Assembly: GCF_041154505.1 (NCBI RefSeq)
Contig: NZ_AP028672.1
Span: 4,566,501 to 4,630,500 of the forward strand
Direction: 5' to 3'
Origin: Acidovorax sp. A79
Lineage (GTDB): Bacteria > Pseudomonadota > Gammaproteobacteria > Burkholderiales > Burkholderiaceae_C
DNA length: 64,000 nucleotides
A program made the translations under genes and the position numbers. The notes beneath the pieces were generated by a model. The model had not been told where the DNA came from, did no database searches, and saw only the letters and a list, made by a program, of their open reading frames with translations. Below are positions 26,589 to 35,310 of this stretch, one piece after another (the first letter of the stretch is position 1; each line of letters starts with the position of its first letter).

Positions 26589-28097
26589 ATGACAAGTTCC
26601 TTTTCCAATCTATCGCTGGCCGAGCCGCTGGCGCGCGCCGTGGCCGAAATGGGCTACGAGTCCATGACGCCCATCCAGGCGCAGGCCATTCCGGTGGTGC
26701 TCACCGGCCAGGACGTGATGGGCGCGGCCCAGACCGGCACCGGCAAGACGGCGGCGTTCTCGCTGCCCCTGCTGCAACGCCTGCTCAAGCACGAGAGCAG
26801 TTCCACCTCTCCCGCCCGCCACCCCGTGCGCGCGCTGGTGCTGCTGCCCACGCGGGAGCTGGCCGACCAGGTCGCCCAGCAGATCGCGCTGTACGCCAAG
26901 TACACCAAGCTGCGCAGCACCGTGGTGTTCGGCGGCATGGACATGAAGCCCCAGACCATCGAGCTCAAGAAGGGCGTCGAAGTGCTGGTGGCCACGCCGG
27001 GCCGACTGCTGGACCACATCGAGGCCAAGAACGCGGTGCTCAACCAGGTCGAGTACGTGGTGCTCGACGAGGCCGACCGCATGCTGGACATTGGCTTCCT
27101 GCCCGACCTGCAGCGCATCCTGTCCTACCTGCCCAAGCAGCGCACCACGCTCTTGTTCAGCGCCACGTTCTCGCCCGAGATCAAGCGCCTGGCCGGCAGC
27201 TACCTGCAGAACCCCGTCACCATCGAGGTGGCCCGCCCGAACGAGACGGCCTCCACGGTGGAGCAGCGCTTCTACAGCGCCAACGACGACGACAAGCGCC
27301 GCGCCATCCACCAGGTCCTCAAGACCCGGGGCTTGAAGCAGGCCTTCATCTTCGTGAACAGCAAGCTCGGCTGTGCCCGCCTGGCGCGCAGCCTGGAGCG
27401 CGAAGGCCTCAAGACCGCCGCGCTGCACGGCGACAAGAGCCAGGACGAGCGCCTGAAGGCCCTGGAAGCGTTCAAGAAGGGTGAAGTGGACCTGCTGGTG
27501 TGCACCGACGTGGCCGCCCGCGGCCTCGACATCAAGGACGTGCCGGCGGTGTTCAACTTCGACGTGCCGTTCAACGCCGAAGACTACGTGCACCGCATTG
27601 GCCGCACGGGCCGTGCGGGCGCCTCGGGCCTGGCGGTCACGCTGGTGTCGGGCAGCGATGCCCGCCTGGTGGCCGACATCGAGAAGCTGATCAAGAAAAA
27701 GATCGAACTCGAAGCCATCGAATACGAGGAAGACCAGCCGCGTGGCCGCATCAACGACGGCCGCCGCGCCTGGCGCGAAGCGGGCGAGACGGGCGACGGG
27801 CGCGATGCGATCTCGGCGGGCCCCCGCCGCGAGCGTGAACGTGAGCGCGAGCACCGTGGCGGCCGCGAATCCCGCGAGACACGCGAGCAGCACCGGGGCT
27901 TCCGTCCTGCGGTCGCTTCGCGCGATCCCTTCTTCGAGAAACCGTACGAGGCCAGCACCGCCGCCGATGCGGCCCCTGCCTGGGAAGCCGCCAAGTCGGC
28001 GCCGCGCAGCAGCGTGTCGGCCAACATCAAGCCCAAGCGCAAGGTGGCCGCGCTGTTCAAGGCAGTTCAGCCGCAGACCGAGACGTCGGCACAATAA
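26589..28097 (+). CDS. rhlE: DEAD-box ATP-dependent RNA helicase, RhlE type
   Basis: 502 residues. All core motifs are present: the Q-motif region (MTPIQAQAIP), AQTGTGKTAAF (motif I), PTRELADQV, TPGRLLD, DEADRMLD (II), SATF (III), ARGLDIKDV and HRIGRTGRAG (VI). Core helicase domains cover about 1-380. The tail (about 395-502) is basic and Arg/Glu-rich, as usual for RhlE, and probably binds RNA. The family remodels RNA and ribosome precursors in the cytoplasm. The gene is monocistronic and convergent with the nos operon, with repeat copy F between them. Confidence 0.93.
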   Translation: MTSSFSNLSLAEPLARAVAEMGYESMTPIQAQAIPVVLTGQDVMGAAQTGTGKTAAFSLPLLQRLLKHESSSTSPARHPVRALVLLPTRELADQVAQQIALYAKYTKLRSTVVFGGMDMKPQTIELKKGVEVLVATPGRLLDHIEAKNAVLNQVEYVVLDEADRMLDIGFLPDLQRILSYLPKQRTTLLFSATFSPEIKRLAGSYLQNPVTIEVARPNETASTVEQRFYSANDDDKRRAIHQVLKTRGLKQAFIFVNSKLGCARLARSLEREGLKTAALHGDKSQDERLKALEAFKKGEVDLLVCTDVAARGLDIKDVPAVFNFDVPFNAEDYVHRIGRTGRAGASGLAVTLVSGSDARLVADIEKLIKKKIELEAIEYEEDQPRGRINDGRRAWREAGETGDGRDAISAGPRREREREREHRGGRESRETREQHRGFRPAVASRDPFFEKPYEASTAADAAPAWEAAKSAPRSSVSANIKPKRKVAALFKAVQPQTETSAQ

Positions 28098-28100
28098 TTG

Positions 28101-28163
28101 GGTGAAATTGGCCGCTGGCGCTTGATGAGCAAGCGCTGGATGCTCTATTTTTGATAGTGCATT
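28101..28163 (-). repeat. Dispersed ~60-bp repeat, copy F
   Basis: On the minus strand: CACTATCAAAAATAGAGC, ATCCAGCGCTTG, spacer, AAGCGCCAGCGGCC. It fills the gap between the convergent rhlE and nosL2 genes, a place where a bidirectional hairpin could end both transcripts. Confidence 0.65.
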
Positions 28164-28173
28164 GAGATCGTGG

Positions 28174-28866
28174 CTACGGCTGCGGTGGGCCTGCATGGAC
28201 GGCATGGTCCTGCCGCCTGCCCGGGGCCAATGACCGTAGCAGCGCCGCGTCGATGGCGCTGAACCCCAAGACCCGCCCACCACGCCGCTGCGCAAAGTGC
28301 TGCGCCGCGGCAGCGTCGGCAAAGGCCGGCAGGTTGCCCGCGCGCATGGGCCCTCGCGCGGAAGATCCATGGACATACAGCGCCTGCCGGGCATCCAGCC
28401 ACGCGCCGGTGTCCGCATCGGTGACGTAGCGGGCCACGATGGCCTGCGCCGTGCGCCCACGCGCATAGTGGCCCACGTTGCCCAGGTACATCATCAGGCT
28501 CAGAGGCGAATCCAGGAACTGGGCGTCCCCGTCCGCAAAAATGACCTGCGCCGCCCAGTCGCGCGCGCGGGCCGGGAACATGCCGCACACGGGGCAGCGT
28601 GCCTCGGGGGGCACTTCGCGGGCGACCTGTGGCGGCTGGCCCAGCGCGGGGTCGTACGGCGTCGTCGGGGCCACCACGCACACATCGTCGCCCACCATCG
28701 CGGCATCGGCGGCTGCCGCCGGGGCGCGGCGCCACCTCGGGGGCCATTGCCAGGCCCCCAGGCTGGCGGTGCCCAGCAGCACCGCCGCCAGCGCCATGCG
28801 CCGCGTGGGCGCGCGGGACGGGGCTTGGGCCGAGGGGGCCGGCCGTGGGGGCATGGGGGGCTGCAT
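28174..28866 (-). CDS. NosL-family protein, second copy (NosL2)
   Basis: 230 residues. After a Pro-rich start and a membrane/signal helix (about 24-40) it has RCPVCGMFPAR, the CxxCGM copper-chaperone signature of NosL, followed by QVIFADGDAQFLDSPLSLM and an ALYVHGS segment as in other NosL-type proteins. NosL delivers Cu(I) for the CuZ site of nitrous-oxide reductase. It begins 3 bp after the first nosL and ends the nosRDFYL operon. The Pro/Arg-rich N-terminus is longer than usual. Confidence 0.78.
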   Translation of the reverse strand: MQPPMPPRPAPSAQAPSRAPTRRMALAAVLLGTASLGAWQWPPRWRRAPAAAADAAMVGDDVCVVAPTTPYDPALGQPPQVAREVPPEARCPVCGMFPARARDWAAQVIFADGDAQFLDSPLSLMMYLGNVGHYARGRTAQAIVARYVTDADTGAWLDARQALYVHGSSARGPMRAGNLPAFADAAAAQHFAQRRGGRVLGFSAIDAALLRSLAPGRRQDHAVHAGPPQP

Positions 28867-28869
28867 CGC

Positions 28870-29451
28870 CTACATCCGCGTGTCGTGCAGTGCCCCGCCG
28901 CTCAGGTCCACCATGGCGGGCGTGATCTCGGCAAAGCGCCGCACCTTGCCGCCGTATTCGGCGGCGAACTTCTTCGCGTCGGCCTCTTGCGCGAAGCTGC
29001 CGATGGTGGGGCCCATGGAGCCGTGGCGCTTGCCGCCCACCACGTAGAGGGCGGTCTTGCCGTCGATCCAGTGGTCCTGCGGGGCATTCCAGTCGGTCTG
29101 GCCCATGTCCTGCACATACACGGCCTGCACGGCGCGCACCTGCTCGCCGGCCAGCAGGGTGCTGAAAAGCTCCACCGTGTCGCAAAAGAACGAGGGCCTG
29201 TCCTGCCCCGCGAAACGCACCTGCGCCTTGGGGCCAGGGTAGTCGGCCAGCAGCATGCCGTCGAGTTCGCAGCTGGTGGTGCGGTCGATCTCCACGGGCT
29301 GCAGGGACTGCGCGCTGTTGTCCGCCGGGCTGCAGCCGGTCAGGCCCGCGAGGCCGGTGAGCGTGCCCAGCGACGCGAGGGCCGCCCAGCCCAGCAGTTG
29401 GCGCCGCGTGGCGCAGGCGCATTGGTATTGGTTGCGGGATTTTTTCGTCAT
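28870..29451 (-). CDS. nosL: Nitrous-oxide reductase accessory lipoprotein NosL
   Basis: 193 residues. Signal sequence with twin Arg (RRQLLGWA) and a lipobox-like LTGC at about residue 40. The domain has SCELDGMLLADYPGPKAQ, the form of the NosL metal motif common in betaproteobacteria, where the second Cys of CxxCGM is absent. NosL is a Cu(I) chaperone for NosZ maturation in the periplasm. Its start overlaps the nosY stop by ATGA, and nosL2 follows after 3 bp. Confidence 0.9.
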   Translation of the reverse strand: MTKKSRNQYQCACATRRQLLGWAALASLGTLTGLAGLTGCSPADNSAQSLQPVEIDRTTSCELDGMLLADYPGPKAQVRFAGQDRPSFFCDTVELFSTLLAGEQVRAVQAVYVQDMGQTDWNAPQDHWIDGKTALYVVGGKRHGSMGPTIGSFAQEADAKKFAAEYGGKVRRFAEITPAMVDLSGGALHDTRM

Positions 29452-30263
29452 GGCTTGAATCTCCAGCTCGCCAGGCCCAGGGGCACCACGATCCAGCCCG
29501 CCATCACCGCGCCCATCTGCCATGGCTTGGCCAGGGCGGGGGGCACGATGCTGGTCAGGCCGTACAGGGTGCGCACGTCGTCGAGCGAGAACACGTTGAG
29601 GATGCGGAACACGTCGGCCGGGTTCAGCAGCAGCAGATAGGCCATGGCCTCGCCGCCGACGCTGCCGCCCGTGGCCACCAGGGCGCCCAGCAGCAGCAGG
29701 TCGAACACCAGCACAAAAAAGAACCAGGCGGCAATCGCCAGGCCCGAGGCGCGTGTGCGCTCGTGCGTGAGCACCGAGAGCAGCACCGCCATGCTCAGGA
29801 ACGCCAGCCCCAGCAGCACCGAGCTGATCATGAAGCCGCCGTAGTGGAACAGCGCAGCCCCGCTGAACTGCCGCACCAGCAGCACCGCCACCAGACCGAA
29901 CCCCGCCAGCGTCGAGAGCGTGAGCGCCGCCGCCAGCCCCAGGTACTTGCCCAGCAGCAGCTCCAGCCGCGTGATGGGCAATGACAGCAGCAGGTCGAGC
30001 GAGCCGCGCTCGCGCTCGCCCACGATGGCGTCGAAGCCCAGCAGCAGCGCGATCAGCGGGATGAGGTAGATGACCAGGCTGACCAGGCTGGCGATGGTGA
30101 ATTCGATGGAACGAAAGCCCACCGTGCCCTGCTGCGCGCCGCCAAAGTAGGCGATGGCCAGCGAGAACACGGTGAACACCAGTGCCACGGCCAGCACCCA
30201 GCGGTTGCGCATGCGGTCGCGGAACTCCTTGCCCGCGATGGTGAAGATTTGTTGGAATTCCAT
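29448..30263 (-). CDS. nosY: Nos ABC transporter permease NosY
   Basis: 271 residues with about six transmembrane helices. The N-terminus MEFQQIFTIAGKEFRDRMRN and the GERERGSLDLLLSLPI loop are typical of NosY. With NosF and NosD it forms the ABC assembly machine needed for CuZ-site biogenesis in NosZ. It starts 2 bp after nosF and overlaps nosL by 4 bp. Confidence 0.93.
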   Translation of the reverse strand: MEFQQIFTIAGKEFRDRMRNRWVLAVALVFTVFSLAIAYFGGAQQGTVGFRSIEFTIASLVSLVIYLIPLIALLLGFDAIVGERERGSLDLLLSLPITRLELLLGKYLGLAAALTLSTLAGFGLVAVLLVRQFSGAALFHYGGFMISSVLLGLAFLSMAVLLSVLTHERTRASGLAIAAWFFFVLVFDLLLLGALVATGGSVGGEAMAYLLLLNPADVFRILNVFSLDDVRTLYGLTSIVPPALAKPWQMGAVMAGWIVVPLGLASWRFKP

Positions 30264-30265
30264 GG

Positions 30266-31210
30266 CTAGCCCTTGCGCAGGTCGAAGTACACATCCTCCA
30301 GCGAGGGCTCCTGGATCTGCAGGTCCTGCAGCGCGGAGCCCAGCGGGGCCAGCGCACCCAGCACGGCCATCTTGCTGCCGCGCGGGCAGTCCACGTGCAG
30401 GCCTTCCGGCGTTTCCGTCCCGGTGACGCCGGGCACGGCAGCGAGCAGTCCCAGCGCGGCAGGCCGGTCGGCCGCGGCCAGCGTGAGGTGGATGGTCAGC
30501 GGCATGTGCGCCTGCTCGCGCAGCGCCTGCACGCTGCCCAGGGCCTGCAGCTTGCCGGAGGCCAGGATGGCCAGGCGGTCCACGCGCTCCTGCAGTTCGG
30601 CCAGGATGTGCGAGGTGATGACGATGGTCACGCCACCCGCCTGCAGCCCGCGCAGCGTGGCGTAGAAGTCGCGGATGGCCTGCGGGTCCAGGCCGTTGGT
30701 GGGCTCGTCGAGCAGCAGCACCCGGGGCTCGCCCAGCAGGGCCTGTGCAAACCCCAGGCGCTGGCGCATGCCCTTGGAGTATTCGCGCACGGCGCGGTTG
30801 CCCGCATGGGCCAGGCCCACGCGTTCCAGCAGCGCGGGGCATTGCGAGAGGGGCGCACCCTTGAGGCGGGCGAAGAAACGCAGCGTCTCCAGCCCGTTCA
30901 GGTTGTCGTAGAGCACCACGTTCTCGGGCAGGTAGCCCAGGTGGCGGCGGGCGGCGCGAAAGTCGCGGCCCTGCACCGTGGCGCCGCCCACCCGGATCTT
31001 GCCCGAGGTGGCGGGCGTGAGGCCCAGGATCATCTTGAACAGCGTGCTCTTGCCCGCGCCGTTGTGGCCGATGAGGCCGAAGATCTCGCCGCGCGCGATG
31101 CGCAGGTCGAGGCCGTCCACGGCGTGCAGTGCGCCGTAGTGCTTGTGCGCGCCCCGCACCTCGATGGCGGGGGGCTCGCTCAGGTCAATGGGGGGAGGGT
31201 TGCGTGTCAC
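30266..31210 (-). CDS. nosF: Nos ABC transporter ATP-binding protein NosF
   Basis: 314 residues, GTG start at 31210. Walker A (GHNGAGKSTLFK), the ABC signature region (REYSKGMRQRLGFAQALLG) and Walker B (VLLLDEPTNGLDPQ) are intact, followed by ITSHILAELQERVD. NosF powers the NosDFY complex in the inner membrane. The start lies within the 3' end of nosD (26-bp overlap), and nosY follows after 2 bp. Confidence 0.93.
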   Translation of the reverse strand: MTRNPPPIDLSEPPAIEVRGAHKHYGALHAVDGLDLRIARGEIFGLIGHNGAGKSTLFKMILGLTPATSGKIRVGGATVQGRDFRAARRHLGYLPENVVLYDNLNGLETLRFFARLKGAPLSQCPALLERVGLAHAGNRAVREYSKGMRQRLGFAQALLGEPRVLLLDEPTNGLDPQAIRDFYATLRGLQAGGVTIVITSHILAELQERVDRLAILASGKLQALGSVQALREQAHMPLTIHLTLAAADRPAALGLLAAVPGVTGTETPEGLHVDCPRGSKMAVLGALAPLGSALQDLQIQEPSLEDVYFDLRKG

Positions 31211-32471
31211 GCTGAAAATTCCGTTGGGGTTGGTTCGGTTGCATGCGGGGTTTTGGGTCCACCACGGTGGGCACGCGCAGCACCGGAAACTGCTGGCCCA
31301 CCAGGCGCAGCGCCTGCACGGCAGGGCTGGCCAGCAGCAGCTTGATGGCGGGGTGGCGCCAGGTCAGGCGGTCCACCATGTCGTTGGCCTCGTAAGGCAC
31401 GTCGCCCACGCCGTTGCCGTCGCGGTCCCAGCCGAGGTAGTTGCTCCAGTGGTTGCCGCCCTCGGTGCCCCAGCGCTCGTCGCGGGCGCCCACATAGCGC
31501 ACCTGCTCGCGGTTGCCGATGAAGTCGTTGCCTTCGACCTTGTTGTTTTTGGAGCCGGCCGACAGGTGCACGCCCACCGTGTTGCGGGTCACCAGGTTGC
31601 CGCGCAGGGTGATGTACTCCACGTCGTAGATGAAGAACCCCCGGGCGTTTTCGGCCACCACGTTGTTCTCGATCACCGAGTCCTGCAGGGTGCGCAGCAT
31701 GATGCCGTGGTCGCTGTTGCCCCACGCGCGGTTGTTGCGCACCACCTGGTCGCGCACCTCCATCAGCGCCAGGCCGCCACGGTTGAGGTAGGTATCGTTG
31801 TCCTCCCACAGGTTGTAGTAGGAGTTCATGTAGTGCGTGCCGTAGCGGCTGTGGTGCAGCCGGTTGCCGCGAAACACCGCGTGGTGCGACACGTCCACAT
31901 ACAGCGCGTCGCGCACAAAGCTGATGTGGTTGCCCTCGATGCGTGCGCCCGTGGTGTTGTACAGCTGTACGCCGTTGCCGCGCTGCGACGAGTTCACATC
32001 GCGCAGGCCGGTGATGGTGTTGTGCAGCACCTGGACGTCGTTGGCCTTCTCGATCCACAGGCCGAACAGGTTGTAGGTGAGGTCGTTGTGGCGCACCACG
32101 GCGCGGTGCGCGCCAGGGAAGATGTAGATGCCCGCGTTCTGGTCCTTGAGGCTGGTGCCCGAGTCGCGCACGATCAGCCCCTCGATCACTACGTCAGGCG
32201 CGGTGACGCGGATGGTGTCGCCCGCCTGCCCGCCGCTGAGCGTGGGGCGGTCGATGCCGCGCAGGGTCAGGGCCTTGTCGATGCGCAGGTTCACGCGGTA
32301 GAAGCCCCGCTGCACCTCCACCGTGTCGCCCGGCGCGGCGGCCGTGATGGCGGCCTGCAGGTCCTGGCCGGGGCGCACCAACACGGTGGCGGCGTGGGCG
32401 GGCAGGGCCAGCAGGCACGCAGCCAGCGCCACGCATGCGGTGAATGCGGTGGCAGCAAGGGGGGGCTTCAT
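31185..32471 (-). CDS. nosD: Periplasmic copper-site assembly protein NosD
   Basis: 428 residues, Sec signal peptide ending PAHA (about 1-27). The mature protein is a right-handed parallel beta-helix (CASH/PbH1 repeats): repeated VIEGLIVRDSG, RGNRLHHS, IENNVVAENARGFF and VEGNDFIGN units. NosD docks on NosZ for CuZ assembly and works with NosFY. The ATG overlaps the nosR stop by one base (TGATG). Confidence 0.93.
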   Translation of the reverse strand: MKPPLAATAFTACVALAACLLALPAHAATVLVRPGQDLQAAITAAAPGDTVEVQRGFYRVNLRIDKALTLRGIDRPTLSGGQAGDTIRVTAPDVVIEGLIVRDSGTSLKDQNAGIYIFPGAHRAVVRHNDLTYNLFGLWIEKANDVQVLHNTITGLRDVNSSQRGNGVQLYNTTGARIEGNHISFVRDALYVDVSHHAVFRGNRLHHSRYGTHYMNSYYNLWEDNDTYLNRGGLALMEVRDQVVRNNRAWGNSDHGIMLRTLQDSVIENNVVAENARGFFIYDVEYITLRGNLVTRNTVGVHLSAGSKNNKVEGNDFIGNREQVRYVGARDERWGTEGGNHWSNYLGWDRDGNGVGDVPYEANDMVDRLTWRHPAIKLLLASPAVQALRLVGQQFPVLRVPTVVDPKPRMQPNQPQRNFQRDTQPSPH

Positions 32472-35092
32472 CACGCCAGTCCCACCACGGCCTTGATGGC
32501 CAGGAAAAGCGCCGCGCCGATCAGCAGGTTCTTGAAGCCCACGTAGCTCAACATGTCCATCACGCCCGCCCGGCGGTACTGGCCCTGCCACCAGGGGCCG
32601 TCCTTTACATAGCGCTTGCCCGACAGGCGGATCAGCACCTCGTACACGCTCCAGCCAAACCACCAGCCGATGATGGCGCCCGACGACAACGTGCCCAGGG
32701 CGGTCATCACCCAGGCCACGCTGGCGGCCACGGCCAGCGAGAAGCCTGCCATTTGCAGGCCACGGCCTGATGCCCAGCCTTCGCGGCTCCAGGGCCACAG
32801 GTGGTCCACCAGCTCCAGCCAGAGCCAGCGCAGGCCTTGGCTTCCAGCCTTGTGGGCGGGGTGTGCAGGCGTTGTGGGCATGCGCGGGTCGGGCCCCTGG
32901 GCGGCCTTGGCCGAGATCTGGTCCTGCACCGTGGCGGGGTGGATCGGGATGAAATAGCCGTTCTTGCCGATGGGCGTGATTTCCAGGCCGTCCTTTTCGC
33001 GGCGTTTGCGCTCCTTGGCCAGTGGCGGGCAGCCCTTGGTGTCGGTGTAGAGAATCATGCAGTCCAGGCAGTGCAGGCACTCGCGGTGGTCGATGCGGCC
33101 GTCGGCGTCGATGGCCTGGGCGCCGCAGCCCACGGCGCAGGCCTTGCAGCTGTTGCAGTCCTGCTTGCGCTTGAGGCCAAACCAGCGGAACGTGCTGGGC
33201 ATGGCCAGCGAGGCGCCCAGCGGGCAGATGTATTTGCAGTAGGGCCGCTCGATGAAGATCGACACGCCCAGGATGGCCGCCACGAACAGGCTGTAGGGCC
33301 AGGCGCGGTTCATCACACCGACCAGGAAGGTGGTCTTGAACGGCTCCACCTCGGCCAGCTTTTCGGCCAGTCCCATGGAGAACATCGACACCACCAGCAG
33401 CCCGAAGAACACCGCGTACTTGACCCACTTGAGCCGGTCGTGCCACTTTGGCGGCAGCTGGGTCTGAAAGCGCTTGAGGCCCAGGGCACGCGCGACCTTG
33501 TAGATGCCCTCCTGCAGCGAGCCGAACGGACACATCCAGCCGCAGAACAACCCGCGCCCGAACAGGAACACGGTGACGATGATGAAGATCCAGAACAGGA
33601 AGATGAACGGGTCGGACAGGAACAGCGACCAGGTCCACTGGAACAGCAGCGAATGGAACCAGGTCAGCACCTGCGTGATGGAGGGCTGCGCCATGGCGCC
33701 AAAACCGATCCAGCCAATGCTGAGTGCCCAGAAGCTGTACTTGAAGCCGTTGACGGGCCATTTGTTCTTGTGGGTGGACAGGCGCGTGAGCTTCTCGCGC
33801 AGGGCGTACACCACGGTCACGGCGATCAGCAGCACGGCGAACAGCGCGATCTCCACCGCGCGCGACTTCCACACGCGCACCCAGGGGGCGTCGGGCTCGT
33901 CGAGGGTGGGGCGCCCGTCTTGCAGCATGGCGGCGGGCAGCCAGTAGGGCGTGTCGAAGCTGGTGAAGCTGCGCGCGCCCGTGGCGCGGTCCACGCGGTT
34001 GCCCAGAAAGCTCAGCTTCCACGGGTAGGCGGCCGAGAACGCGGGTGAGCGGATGATGAAAATGACCGACTCGTTGTAGCTGGGCGCGCCTGCGGCCTCG
34101 ATGCCGTACAGGTTGAGCGCGTCCAGGTCGCGGAATGTGAACGAATCCGCCCCCTGGCGCACCTGCACACGGTCGTAGATGCCGCCGCGCACGAAGCCCG
34201 AGCCCTTGAACGATTCCTTGCCGCCGGTGCGGATGATGAAGAAGGCGTGTTCGCCCTCCTTGAGCTGCAGGCGCAGGTTGTTCCAGCCGTTCTCGCCCAG
34301 CAGGCTCCTGCCCAGGTCGGGGTGGTTCAGGTCGCCAAACCACAGCTCGATGAACGGGTCGGGGCCCTTGTCCAGCCCCACCTGTTCGGGCGCCACCCGC
34401 AGGCGCTGTACGGTGCGTTGCTGCACCAGCTCGGCCCAGCTCAGGCGCTTGCCGGTTTCCGCATAGCGGGCCGGCTCGCGCACTGTGGGCGCGAGGATGC
34501 CCACCTGCCGCGCCACGGCCGAGCCCGAGGCCATCATGACCTGGTTCTGTGCGATGACGGTGACGGTGGCGCCCGAGATGGCGTCGAGGCCCAGCACGTT
34601 TTCATCGGGGCGCGACTGGCCCACCTCGATCTTGTCGGCCACCGACTTGCCCAGGTACTGGGCGTTGAACTTGAGCAGCGCAGATTCCGGAATGCCCAGC
34701 AGCAAGATGGGCTCGGAATGCTTGAGCACCTTCACGCCCACGAAGCGGCCCTCCTTGTCCATGCCGATCAGCGTGACCACGGGCTTGCCCGAGTAGGCGG
34801 GGGTGTCCGTGATGTCGGTGGACAGCATCACATAGCCCAGCAGCTTTTTCTGGGCACTGTTGTTGTCGTAGGCCTCCACATAGGGCGGCTGGCCCTTGCG
34901 TTCAGAAAAATGACTGGCGCCGGGAAACACGTCCTTGCACGGCACCAGCGCGCACATGTCGCGCGCGGTAGCGAGTTCCGCAGGCAGCTCGGCCTCGTAG
35001 GCGCCTGCCGCAGCATGCGCGCGCGGCGCCAGCCAAAGTGCTGCCAACAAGACCAGAAGAAGCGTGGCGAACTGCCGACGAAGGGAAATCAT
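32471..35092 (-). CDS. nosR: NosR flavo-iron-sulfur membrane protein, with C-terminal extension
   Basis: 873 residues, longer than the ~725 I know for Pseudomonas NosR. The start at MISLRRQF (35092) follows with a signal peptide to AHAAA. A periplasmic FMN-binding domain carries the covalent flavin motif SGATVT (about 180). Transmembrane helices follow, with CGWMCPFG and CKYICPLGASLA cysteine motifs on the membrane part and a ferredoxin-like CNSCKACAVGCG / CLHCLDC pair near 640-678. NosR supplies electrons to and is required for expression or activity of NosZ. After residue ~720 comes an extra ~150 residues with two more membrane helices. It is the first gene of the RDFYL operon. Confidence 0.92.
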   Translation of the reverse strand: MISLRRQFATLLLVLLAALWLAPRAHAAAGAYEAELPAELATARDMCALVPCKDVFPGASHFSERKGQPPYVEAYDNNSAQKKLLGYVMLSTDITDTPAYSGKPVVTLIGMDKEGRFVGVKVLKHSEPILLLGIPESALLKFNAQYLGKSVADKIEVGQSRPDENVLGLDAISGATVTVIAQNQVMMASGSAVARQVGILAPTVREPARYAETGKRLSWAELVQQRTVQRLRVAPEQVGLDKGPDPFIELWFGDLNHPDLGRSLLGENGWNNLRLQLKEGEHAFFIIRTGGKESFKGSGFVRGGIYDRVQVRQGADSFTFRDLDALNLYGIEAAGAPSYNESVIFIIRSPAFSAAYPWKLSFLGNRVDRATGARSFTSFDTPYWLPAAMLQDGRPTLDEPDAPWVRVWKSRAVEIALFAVLLIAVTVVYALREKLTRLSTHKNKWPVNGFKYSFWALSIGWIGFGAMAQPSITQVLTWFHSLLFQWTWSLFLSDPFIFLFWIFIIVTVFLFGRGLFCGWMCPFGSLQEGIYKVARALGLKRFQTQLPPKWHDRLKWVKYAVFFGLLVVSMFSMGLAEKLAEVEPFKTTFLVGVMNRAWPYSLFVAAILGVSIFIERPYCKYICPLGASLAMPSTFRWFGLKRKQDCNSCKACAVGCGAQAIDADGRIDHRECLHCLDCMILYTDTKGCPPLAKERKRREKDGLEITPIGKNGYFIPIHPATVQDQISAKAAQGPDPRMPTTPAHPAHKAGSQGLRWLWLELVDHLWPWSREGWASGRGLQMAGFSLAVAASVAWVMTALGTLSSGAIIGWWFGWSVYEVLIRLSGKRYVKDGPWWQGQYRRAGVMDMLSYVGFKNLLIGAALFLAIKAVVGLA

Positions 35093-35095
35093 GGG

Positions 35096-35159
35096 ACTAT
35101 CTTTTTGATAGCTGCTAGCGCTTATTGATAAAGCGATAGAGCAACATTTGACATAAAAA
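35096..35159 (+). repeat. Dispersed ~60-bp repeat, copy G
   Basis: CTATCTTTTTGATAGC, TGCTAGCGCTTA, spacer, AAAGCGATAGAGC, TTTGAC. It lies directly upstream of nosR in the nosZ-nosR gap, so the nosR leader or promoter overlaps it. Confidence 0.65.
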
Positions 35160-35190
35160 TGGGGCGCCATCGACGCAACTGGCGCGCCCC
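35154..35190 (-). terminator. nosZ terminator (minus strand)
   Basis: On the minus strand GGGGCGCGCCA and TGGCGCCCC form a stem (one small bulge) followed by ATTTTTATG. It lies ~120 bp after the nosZ stop and would separate the nosZ transcript from the nosR operon. Confidence 0.6.
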
Positions 35191-35310
35191 CAGACCAGGG
35201 ATGCAGAGCAAGGGCCGCCCCGCAGCGAGTGCATCGTCCCCCTTCCCGGAGCGCGAAGCGCGCAGAGAGAAGGGGGAAGGCGCGCAGCGCCTCAGGGGGA
35301 TGCCGCCTGG

